A DNA stretch of 64,000 bases from Dreissena polymorpha (lineage: Eukaryota; Mollusca; Bivalvia; Myida; Dreissenidae), in assembly GCF_020536995.1 (NCBI RefSeq), contig NC_068363.1, forward strand, positions 1,790,361-1,854,360. Reading direction: 5' to 3'. The notes under the pieces were generated by a model. The model was not told the DNA's origin and did not search any database. It saw only the letters and a program-made list of their open reading frames with translations. The number at the start of each line of letters is the position of its first letter. The first letter of the stretch is position 1. The translations under genes were made by a program, and so were the position numbers. This document shows, one piece after another, positions 24,401 through 30,235 of the stretch.

Positions 24401-24482
24401 CAATATGGTATATACTCAAAGTTCAATGTAATTTCAGGTGATGTGGATCTTATTGTATTCGTGGCTTCACACAGAGACTTAG
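9918..24482 (+). CDS. RAB5IF: RAB5IF/OPTI-like ER membrane protein, four coding exons
   Basis: Coding exons: 9918-10031, 19996-20099, 21999-22128 and 24438-24482, all with GT-AG borders and matching phases, giving 130 aa. Exon 1 starts MSSSTRKRNVERTG and ends KWTDK; exon 2 continues DEFLDVIYWLRQ. Exon 3 holds VDEEEYGGISEILKEG, and exon 4 ends VMWILLYSWLHTET. These blocks match human RAB5IF (C20orf24/OPTI), which has WEDKDEFLDVIYWFRQ and IDEEEYGG at the same places and nearly the same length. Three hydrophobic segments fit ER membrane spans. In vertebrates the protein partners the TMCO1 insertase at multipass translocons and was first described as a Rab5-interacting factor. Introns 1 to 3 are about 10.0, 1.9 and 2.3 kb and full of transposons. 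The link from exon 1 to exon 2 across 10 kb rests on phase and homology. Confidence 0.88.
10181..12817 (+). mobile_element. pogo/Tigger-like DNA transposon with TIRs and TA target duplication
   Basis: The left end (TCCTGTCACAACCCGA...) and the reverse complement of the right end (TCCTGGTACAACCCGT...) match at about 24 of 29 positions. Each end is flanked by TA (10179-10180 and 12818-12819), the target duplication of the IS630/Tc1/mariner/pogo superfamily. Subterminal copies of CCTGTTTTCGACC occur inside both ends (about 10207-10220, and inverted near 12592-12605) and are probably transposase-binding sites. The element is 2637 bp, lies in RAB5IF intron 1 in the same orientation as the gene, and carries one transposase gene with its own small intron. 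An AATAAA near 12460 gives a likely transcript end. It looks young: ends intact and only one obvious coding defect. Confidence 0.85.
10333..12406 (+). pseudogene. pogo-type transposase with C-terminal PHD-like finger, one frameshift
   Basis: A probable tiny first exon (10333-10347, MEIRQ, donor GTAAAA) joins in phase to an exon starting at 10672 after TATTTTCAG. Domains: psq-type helix-turn-helix (IRKSALYFNVPKTTLIDRL), a CENP-B/Tc5-like second DNA-binding domain (up to about 11055), then a DDE/DDD catalytic core with YNIDEKGL, LILYDGHSSH and LLQPLDVSCFGPFE carrying the three acidic residues. A Lys/Ser-rich linker follows, then a Cys-rich PHD-like finger (CIVC, CDKCSGWVH, CPQC) at the C-terminus. 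The frame is interrupted once, at an A8 run near 11066-11073: the upstream frame stops at 11083-11085 and the family sequence resumes in another frame as SLDIARARCATRDAV. One base of slippage there explains it. The rest, about 560 residues, is open. Confidence 0.85.
12848..13090. repeat. Left member of a dispersed repeat pair around the intron-1 transposon nest
   Basis: Two repeat blocks lie here. About 12848-12945 is a diverged direct copy of 17883-17983 (shared ACACA..AGAAACG and AAATTGAGTG motifs). About 13012-13090 is an inverted copy of 17794-17875 (shared GGAGGTTTCGGTAAATGAC and AAGTTCGGTAAATTGATTTA). Between the pairs lie a LINE and a decayed zinc-finger transposon gene. They may be ends of one larger element or separate small repeats. 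Confidence 0.6.
13190..15411 (+). mobile_element. LINE with reverse transcriptase and C-terminal CCHC finger, (TGTC)n tail
   Basis: 5'-truncated non-LTR retrotransposon in RAB5IF intron 1, sense orientation. The frame shows NKSCGSDYLLNEYF and PEKWTEGIIVPLQKKG (about 13240-13400), MDMMKCFDTIYRNALW (block A, 13633), GLRQGEVMSPLLFSLF, and the catalytic LLFADDMAIVG near 13930. The thumb and connection follow, then a CxxC...H...C finger (YCICC...DEFHFICICP) near 14920-14970. Frame breaks occur near 13515 and 14815, with a stop near 13600; otherwise 400 codons (13633-14832) are open. The 3' UTR ends with AATAAACTG running directly into a tetranucleotide tract. Clade not assigned. Confidence 0.8.
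15360..15411 (+). repeat. (TGTC)n microsatellite at the LINE 3' end
   Basis: About thirteen perfect TGTC units start right after GAAATAAAC, the 3' terminus of the LINE. They probably come from the element's own tail. Confidence 0.85.
15672..15812. repeat. Direct repeat copy 1 (partner at 17421-17538)
   Basis: Sequence with ACCACCGA, AACATGAGGTAGTTTGC, AACATAATGAATATG and CCACGTGGAGGCCACC is repeated almost identically at 17421-17538. Its outer edge (ACACTCAATTT) is also an inverted match to the block ending at about 17983. The two copies bracket the zinc-finger pseudogene and may mark the ends of its element. Confidence 0.7.
16258..16301. repeat. AT/TA simple repeat
   Basis: A run of ATATATAT within AT-rich sequence downstream of the zinc-finger pseudogene. 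Confidence 0.6.
16373..16981 (-). pseudogene. Decayed zinc-finger gene of MULE/FLYWCH-associated type
   Basis: On the minus strand a first exon (16981-16889) encodes MAEHPCIFCNIEV and ACDACGRY, two CxxC pairs, and ends at a GT. A second exon (about 16730 down to 16373) continues ITHQQYMQLRSGELQ, CIGC, and then an acidic Pro/Thr-rich stretch (VVDTSLPDLELNDEIP). This N-terminal finger plus acidic tail resembles a finger family I associate with Mutator-like/FLYWCH transposon genes in invertebrates. A TAA at 16602-16604 interrupts an otherwise open frame, and the residues linking the two halves of the finger are missing at the exon border. No transposase core was found nearby. It sits antisense in RAB5IF intron 1 between repeat copies. 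Confidence 0.5.
17421..17538. repeat. Direct repeat copy 2 (partner at 15672-15812)
   Basis: Near-identical to 15672-15812 over the AACATGAGGTAGTTTGC to CTCTTGTAAGAGCCA portion, with a short deletion near its left edge. The spacing of the two copies is about 1.75 kb. Confidence 0.7.
17794..17985. repeat. Right member of the dispersed repeat pair in RAB5IF intron 1
   Basis: 17794-17875 is an inverted copy of 13012-13090, and 17883-17983 is a direct copy of 12848-12945. The mixed orientation means this is not a simple TIR pair; two small repeat families are probably intermingled. Confidence 0.6.
18005..18098. repeat. Degenerate ACAATTCACCCCC tandem repeat
   Basis: Five copies of a C-rich motif, ACAATTCACCCCC and variants, occur with irregular 13-25 base spacing. 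Confidence 0.7.
18852..18930 (+). repeat. Possible tRNA-derived SINE head
   Basis: TAGCTCTGAAGTGA followed about 45 bases later by GGGCTCAATCCC resembles weak A and B boxes of a pol III promoter. The tail is not recognisable. Confidence 0.35.
19105..19290 (+). repeat. Single copy of the CCATAACTTTGTC/AAGGTCA repeat family
   Basis: One unit containing TTGTCTGGGCCATAACT, ATTTGGCACATTTGTTC and TCCAAGGTCAAGGTCACA. It matches the units of the tandem array at 34.37-35.39 kb inside the PRSS16-like gene. Confidence 0.75.
19322..19510 (+). repeat. tRNA-derived SINE with AAACTAAACTAA tail
   Basis: A pol III-type head (GTGTCCACCTAGCGAT..., B-box-like GGTTTAATTCC) is followed by a body with AGATCTTCCCCAAAGACACC and GAGAGCGTTTCTATAAGCC, and ends AATAAATAGGTTTAAACTAAACTAA. 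The layout is that of a bivalve tRNA-type SINE inserted in RAB5IF intron 1. Confidence 0.7.
20581..21645. mobile_element. TTAA-flanked non-autonomous TIR element (piggyBac-like target)
   Basis: GGTAGCGCACCTCTAATG at the left end is matched exactly in reverse complement at the right end, and each end is flanked by TTAA (20577-20580 and 21646-21649). TTAA duplication is the signature of piggyBac transposition, although the terminal bases are not the classical CCC. The 1065-bp interior is AT-rich, has no transposase frame, and contains a tRNA-Ser-like sequence at 21288-21369. The element lies in RAB5IF intron 2. Confidence 0.75.
21288..21369 (-). tRNA. tRNA-Ser(AGA)-like sequence, probably a pseudogene
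   Basis: Read on the minus strand this 82-base stretch has the A box TGGCCGAGTGG, a loop CTAGAAA giving anticodon AGA, a long variable arm and the B box GGTTCGAATCC, and it is followed by TTTTT. The D arm and T arm are intact, but the 3' side of the anticodon stem has lost pairing and the acceptor stem has a T-T mismatch. It lies inside a TTAA-flanked TIR element, so it is probably a captured, non-functional tRNA or a pol III promoter module. Confidence 0.65.
22145..22356. mobile_element. Hairpin MITE, family with GATGAGACGCC core
   Basis: Ends TTAACCCTTTGCATGC and GCACTGAAAGAGTTA are imperfect inverted repeats. The core at 22252-22316 is a near-perfect hairpin with about 30-bp arms (CAAACAGTTTGGATCC, one A-A mismatch, GATGAGACGCCAC) and a 5-base loop. 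The core is shared with the elements at 35905-36136 and 48457-48625. It lies in RAB5IF intron 3. Confidence 0.75.
22820..23330 (+). repeat. Tandem repeat, three ~150-bp units
   Basis: Units share CAATAACTCATCAA, TTGGCTTGATACTTCACAT, GTGCATTTGCCTTGG and GATGACCCC. The array starts with a GTCGGTTGGTCTGTCTG-type leader. It lies in RAB5IF intron 3. Confidence 0.8.
23530..23900 (+). repeat. Tandem repeat, two or more ~160-bp units
   Basis: Two diverged copies share AAAACTAGGT, AAAAACCTA.TTTCCACTC, AGCCACATTTAT and TCGAATCTGGGT motifs. It continues the preceding tandem block and lies in RAB5IF intron 3. Confidence 0.65.
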
Positions 24483-24525
24483 CAGAATCTCATCAACCGT
24501 ACAGGAAGAACATCTGAGTCATCAG

Positions 24526-24531
24526 ATTAAA
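24526..24531 (+). promoter_or_regulatory. Possible ATTAAA polyadenylation signal of RAB5IF
   Basis: ATTAAA occurs 44 bases after the RAB5IF stop codon. No AATAAA is seen close by, so this variant hexamer is the best candidate, but the evidence is weak. Confidence 0.3.
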
Positions 24532-25435
24532 TGAGTCAACACTTTCTAAGATAATGTATTTATATTATTGTGTTCATATTTTTAATTTGAAGTTCTCTTT
24601 AAAAAAATTCAACACGCTATTATCATATTTTTTATTTAAATTAAATATATGCACAAATGTCAGTTATATTCAGGTTGACGGCATTTTCAGCCCATTAGAA
24701 AAAGTATTTTCCATTTAGAAATATTTGATAATAATTATACTTTTAATAGTCATGTTCATTTTTAAAGGAAACAGACCAAATTTTTCTGTTAAAATATAAG
24801 TTACTAGAAATATACTTGTTAGTTGCATTGTCAATTTTCAACACCATCTTGTTCAAACATTTGCATACATGTGAGTGTAATGTTTCCATTTTTGTGTGTG
24901 GGCACTATATTTGCTGATGCTCATTTTGAATAAGTGTACACCTATTGACAAGTCTTATTAAATATAAATTCATAGCACAGTCTGCTTAGGCAAGCTAGGA
25001 TGAAAGGATACAATAAGATTTTGTAACGAAAATATTGGTACTGCGTATTTGCTATGTATTGCATACATCTTCCCACCTAACTGTTGTAACCGGAGTTTAA
25101 ATTATACACATGTACACAATATAATCAGCTGTGCAATTAAAATTAAAATGTCAATGTTAATAACTTTTTATGTTGTTCTTGTAAATGAATATGTGTTTTA
25201 TAGCGAAAAAATATTATTGCAATTAACCAATTGTGTAAATGTTGTGTATTTCTTTTTTTCTCACGGCGTTTATATAAAAGACAAACACCGTAAACGCAGT
25301 AAAACAGAATGTCATGGCGAAAATATATTATATTGAAGTGGAAATAATACAGGCAGTGCAATTTAGTGCTGAAAAAAACATTCGGAGTGATAAAGTAATT
25401 GGTCCCGTCTGTCCGTCTGTGCATCCGTCCGAAAC
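24532..25435. other. Non-coding AT-rich stretch after RAB5IF
   Basis: Contains the likely RAB5IF 3' UTR and then AT-rich sequence. Frames here are short and look random. Confidence 0.5.
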
Positions 25436-25438
25436 ATT

Positions 25439-26180
25439 GTCCAGAGCATAACTCCAAATCTATTCAATGGATTTACTTTAAACTTAGAATATAAACAGAT
25501 GGCAACTAGGATAAGTGCAGTGACTAAGAAGCATAACTCTATCTTCCTTAGTTTTTTAATTATCTCCCTTTATTTCATTTCAAAGTAAATTTTTGTCTGG
25601 AGCATAACTCTTAATCTGATGAAGGGATTGACTTGAAATATAAACTGATGGCAAGTTGGAGAAGTGCAGTGACTAAGAACCATTACTCTTATCTACCTTA
25701 GTTTTTTAATTATCTCCTTTTATTTAATTTCAAAGTTAATTTTTGTCAGGAGCATAACTATAAATCTACTGAAGGGATTTACTTGAAACTAGAAATATAA
25801 ACAGATGGCAACTAGGAAAAGTGCAGTGAACATGAATCATAACTCTTTCAGACGTATTTTTTTAATTATCTCCCTTTATTTATTTATAATTTAAAATTAT
25901 ATTTAATTTCATAGTAAATATTTAGCTTTTTAATTTTTAATATCTCCCTTTATCTAATTTTACAATAATAGTTTAATTTGAACACTGAAGTATTTACTGT
26001 AAAATGAATTGATAAATTTAAGGAAAAATACAGTGATCAAGAACAGTAACTGTTTATAGTCTTCTTTTTTAATTACCTCTCTTTCTTTCATTTCCATATA
26101 TTTTATTCTCTACAGCATAACCTCAACACTATATAACTAATTGATCTTTGAAATATAAATAGATGGCACAGGTGCCATGT
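25439..26180 (+). repeat. Tandem repeat, four to five ~155-bp units
   Basis: Units begin with AGAGCATAACT or GGAGCATAACT (25442, 25599, 25749, then more diverged near 25900 and 26113) and share AAACAGATGGCAACTAGG, AAGTGCAGTGA and TTTTTTAATTATCTCCCTTT. A GTCTGTCCGTCTGTGCATCC leader precedes the first unit. Confidence 0.8.
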
Positions 26181-26524
26181 TTTACCAATATTATTCTACT
26201 CTATAGAACAAATGTTGTCATACAAGCAAACACATTTCTGCGGGGAATTTGCACTACTGTGACAAGCTATTGTTATATTCAGTGAAACTTAATAAGTACA
26301 CCATGAAATCGTTTCTGCCTTTTGTAGAGCGCTGGTAAATCTTAATTGAACACTCTTAATAGCTCAACACTGGTGAGGGTACGCATAGTTCATATTTTTT
26401 TACGATTTGATATTATGCCCAAAGGCACACATCGACACACCACCCAAAATAGTCCGCATGGAATGTGTGCAAGCTCCTTAAAATATAAATGGTCGTGCTC
26501 TGTGAAAAAGAAAGGGGTTAATGC

Positions 26525-26705
26525 ATGTGCGTAATGTGTCGTCCTAGATTAGCATGTGCAGTCGGCACAGACTAATCAGGGACGACACTTTCCGCTTTTA
26601 TGATATTTTATGTTTCACGAAAGTCATTTCTTAGTAAAATCCAGTTTAGGCGGAAAGTGTCGTCCCTGATAAGCCTATGCGGACTGCACAGGCTAATCTG
26701 GGTCT
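26525..26705. mobile_element. Palindromic MITE, GTGTCGTCCC family (one-sided copy)
   Basis: AATCAGGGACGACACTTTCCGC and its inverted partner GGAAAGTGTCGTCCCTGAT lie about 60 bases apart, each with ACTGCACAGGCTAAT-type flanks. It is the same family as the complete copy at 33568-33832; the right end is worn away. Confidence 0.75.
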
Positions 26706-27259
26706 GCTTGTCTAAATGTTCTACTTTTACATAAAGCACAGGGAACGAACGTTTCAGAACCAGTGTATAGCAAAAGGGTTCTACTTTGCAAACATTAACC
26801 TTTTTCTTCTATTGGTAATATTCCCGTTATCTCTCATTCACGGTCAAACTTTCGTTTGTGGGGCTAACTAAGTGCTAGAGAGATTGAAAAATAAGTCAGA
26901 TATTCGAACAAATGACACTATATCATTACCGCATACTAGTACACTTTGATTCTGGTGTTTCCCGCCAAGCTTCAGTACGTGACGCCGGTTGCAGTGGCTT
27001 GGCAATTTGTATACTTGTCGATAAACGCTCACTATGATTGAACAGTAGTAACGATGTAGCTTTAAAAACGGTTAATAAAAAACAGAATAGCATAATAAAA
27101 GCATAGAAGACGTGGGATAAGAAAATTATGATTTTAATTGGCACAAATGAAAACTCTTTCAAATGCAAATTACATGTAGACTGTCTCGAAAAATTCACAG
27201 CTAAGGAACATTCTTATCCACATATGTCGTCAACACCTTGGTTACTATGTTCGTCGCCG

Positions 27260-27464
27260 TTTTCATCTGAAGTTCTTCGCAACTGGCAACTGACATGTCC
27301 ACGTTACACACACGACAGTTCATATATTCCTCGCCCTTGCTGCTCATTTCAACAAGCTCGAACTCCGTCTTCCCTTTTTCCTGGTACTTGCAGGTTCTCT
27401 TTGCCTTCTTAGAAAAAGCAGTGCTCAGCTTGCGGCTCTGCGGGTCGCTTGGACATTTCAACAA
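27260..27464 (-). pseudogene. Relic of a hAT-type transposase zinc finger
   Basis: A minus-strand frame encodes KRTCKYQEKGKTEFELV and MNCRVCNVDMSVASC. This resembles the BED-like N-terminal finger of hAT transposases (K-x-C-x-Y-x-E-x-W, then C-x-x-C-x-x-D-x-S-x-A). The expected downstream His pair and catalytic domain are not readable, so only a short relic remains. The surrounding 26.7-27.6 kb shows no other gene. Confidence 0.4.
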
Positions 27465-27616
27465 TTATTTTGTTAAATCTTTTCCAACCCAAACAAAAGG
27501 CAATAGTAGGCTGTGGATTCCTTACGAAAATTATTTGTCTATAGTACCAATAATCGTATTACGTTTTCTTGTTACTAGTATATGTATACTATATGTATAC
27601 ACATATTAAACTGACT

Positions 27617-27935
27617 TGTGCATTGGCATGCGCTTTATTGGAGTAATGCCAAACTGCCATGAATAACACCACGTTGTTTTTATTACATTTACAAGACAAT
27701 TGTAAGATGGGTACCACTTTTATAACTGTTTGTTGCAATACTGGTTTATGGCAGCACAGATTGCTTTTTGTTACATGTATCAATACTCAGATTGTAACTT
27801 GTAAATTGTCATGCGGCTTTATTGGAGTACTTAATGTCAAGCTCTCATGAATAGCACCACATTGTTTTGAATTACAATTACACAAGACAAGATGGCAATC
27901 TTTTTTTGTTTGTTGCGATACTGGTATATTGCACA
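27617..27935. repeat. Two-copy tandem duplication, ~185-bp period
   Basis: Copies start near 27617 and 27800 and share GCTTTATTGGAGTA, CATGAATA.CACCAC.TTGTTTT and CTGTTTGTTGC.ATACTGGT. Confidence 0.75.
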
Positions 27936-28152
27936 TTCCCCGGAATTAACATTTTATGTTTTCAAACAAAGACACAAACACGCATTCTCAACATTTATTT
28001 ATCTGTATCGACAACTAACGATAGCAATTACCGACCCCAATAAAACACACACAACATCATGAAGTGAAGGCCCGAAAAAAATGCCGATAAATCGCTGATC
28101 AGGTGTAAAAAAACAGCGCTGGTAGATACGAGGAGTAAAATCGGGTTGTTAA

Positions 28153-28662
28153 AGGGGCCTTTTCACGTTTTGGTAAATTGACCAAATTAAAAAAAAAATG
28201 TTTCAGATTCGCAAATTTTTCTTGTAGTTATGATATTTGTGAGGAAAGAGTAATAATGAACATTTACCATGCTCTTAAATATCCATTATATGAATCTTTT
28301 GACGATTTGAAATCCTGAAAATTATAAAGCGTTCCAACGCGAAACGATTGAATAATTTGGAGAGTTCTGTTATTTTCGTTATATTTTGTGATACTACGAG
28401 GATTGCTTATATTAAGTAAAAAATACATCACTCATTGTATTCATCGCACGGATGACCGAGTGGTCTAAGCGGTTGACTTTTACTCCAAGGCTCCAGGGTT
28501 CATTGGTTCGAGCCCGTTTGAGGGTTACTTTTTTCTGTTTTTTTTTTATTATTTTATTCTTGTTATTTTACTGGATATTTTTAGTTCCAATGTTTACATT
28601 TATCATTATAAAGCAATTATTGAAAAACTTAAATACATGCCAAAATCTGTGAAAAGGCCCCT
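28153..28662. mobile_element. TTAA-flanked TIR element carrying a tRNA-like module (copy A)
   Basis: Ends AGGGGCCTTTTCACG and TGTGAAAAGGCCCCT are inverted repeats, flanked by TTAA on both sides (28149-28152 and 28663-28666). The 510-bp interior contains a tRNA-Ser/Leu-like sequence near 28447-28527. Copy B at 32212-32708 and a partial copy C at 52823-52992 share the same ends and interior. Confidence 0.85.
28447..28527 (+). tRNA. tRNA-Ser/Leu-like module inside TIR element A (not a functional tRNA)
   Basis: GATGACCGAGTGGTCTAAG (A-box region) and TGGTTCGAGCCC (B box) are spaced as in a type II tRNA with a long variable arm, and a T-rich terminator follows. Arm pairing is imperfect. It is probably a pol III promoter module of the transposable element. 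Confidence 0.5.
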
Positions 28663-29112
28663 TTAATAGGGAGCGAATAATTGATAAGCGATGGTAAGTT
28701 TTAGCCAGACAAAGCTCGATTAGCGAATTTTATTGGGAACTTATAGACCTTTCATCGTTATAAGATTGTCTGGACAAATCGTCGCATATCGGGACAAACG
28801 CCCAAGAGGCGATGCTGTACCGCCGAGATCGTGACGTCTGGCAGGAATTCTCGAAATCCCCACTATTCTGCGCAGATTTAAGGTCCGCTTACAAATACCT
28901 TTATGATGTTTATTGATTAATCTTTGTGTAAATAACATTTTATGGATTGTACCATAATAATATAGCTAGTGTGTTCTATTTTAAATTTCTACCGAATATT
29001 CATAAATTGGTTTAAAGTGGAGAAAATAAATGCTAGCAGTAAAACTTTCTACTCGCTTAAAGCCTACAGTGTAAAGCCACACACCTTGATATGAAATACA
29101 TGTTAATCAAGC

Positions 29113-29553
29113 TCATTGTCGACCTTAAATGGCCCAAAAGTCACCCGGGGGTGACTAGAAGCCGATTCATGTCACCCTGGAGTGACTTCAAGCCGACGCT
29201 AGTCACACCGGGTGACTAAAATCGGCTTCATGTCACCCCTGTGTGACAAAAATCGGCTTCAAGTCACCCCAGGATGACATGAATTGCTTCTAGTCTACCC
29301 CGGATGACTTCAAGCCATTTCAGGTCGACAATGACCCAATGCGCTACGCTCATTGGGTAATTGTCGACCTGAAATGGCTTAAGGGTGACTTCAAGCCGAT
29401 TCATGTCACCCTGCGGTGACTTCAAGCCGACGCTATTCAACCCCGGGTGACTTGAATCGGCTACATGAAGTCACCCTAGGGTGACAAGAATCGGCTTCTA
29501 GTCACCCCCGGGTGACTTTTGGGCTATTTCAGGTCGACAATGACCCATTGAGC
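29113..29553. repeat. Array of short palindromes at ~31-bp spacing, two tandem units
   Basis: Cores of the form GTCACCC-N-GGGTGAC start at 29140, 29171, 29202, 29232, 29263 and 29293, that is, every 30-31 bases. The linkers are also conserved (AAGCCGATT or AATCGGCTT). After a junction hairpin (about 29316-29385, CAGGTCGACAAT...ATTGTCGACCTG) the pattern resumes with cores at 29405, 29436, 29470 and 29501. Each unit is bounded by TTGTCGACCT and AGGTCGACAAT, so each is palindromic overall, and the two units are direct tandem copies. No coding frame is present. Confidence 0.9.
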
Positions 29554-29612
29554 GTTAATCAAGACAAATAGATGAAATTTGAAAGTGTGCAAAATTGTCA
29601 TTAAATCTTTTG

Positions 29613-29975
29613 CCTAGTTAGCAAGTAATTTATTATTTTTCAAACGGTATCGCGTTTAAAACCGAAATTAGGATTTCTATACATTTACGTCAATTTCGTC
29701 AAACGCGATTATTTTTAAGTTTAAAAGCGCAGACAAGACGGATTCTACCTTGTAACCACCAGATATATTCTAATTCACATTGATAAAATTAAATCTATAG
29801 CCTAGTTAGAAAGTAATTTATAATTTGTCAAACTGTAACGCTTTTAATATCGAAAGTAGGATTTCTAGACGTATACATCCATTTCGACAAACGCGATTGT
29901 TTTTTAAGTTTTAAAGCGCAAAAGACGGATTTCTACCTTGTAACCACCATATATATTCGTATTGGCATAGATAAA
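29613..29975. repeat. Two-copy ~190-bp tandem duplication upstream of the PRSS16-like gene
   Basis: Copies start near 29613 and 29802 with CCTAGTTAG.AAGTAATTTAT and share AGGATTTCTA, CAAACGCGATT and TACCTTGTAACCACCA. The second ends about 260 bases upstream of the start codon. Confidence 0.75.
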
Positions 29976-30206
29976 ATATGTTTCTTATTTATACTCAAAT
30001 TAACTATGCCAAATAAGTTGTGTGGCTTTAACTAGATCTATATTTATGTTATGAAAACACGATAGGTCACTTTTTAGTAGACGTAAAATAATTACGAGTG
30101 ATTTTGTGCTTATAAAACATGCGTGATTTATGAGACGAATTATCTATTAATAAACTCAAACTTGACATGGTTTAAATTTCGCGCCGTAAGTAGTAAATGA
30201 CTGAAC

Positions 30207-30227
30207 ATCATGTGATTATCACATGAT
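30207..30227. promoter_or_regulatory. Perfect 21-bp palindrome with two E-box/M-box motifs
   Basis: TCATGTGA (30208-30215) and TCACATGA (30219-30226) form a perfect dyad just upstream of the start codon of the S28 protease gene. TCATGTGA is a binding sequence of MiT/TFE bHLH-ZIP factors (MITF/TFE3/TFEB), which drive lysosomal genes. Function here is inferred. Confidence 0.5.
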
Positions 30228-30235
30228 CAGCATAC

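Noticed and set aside
29113-29553. CRISPR-like look (regularly spaced short palindromes)
   Set aside because: The genome is eukaryotic, the spacers are conserved rather than unique, and no cas genes exist.
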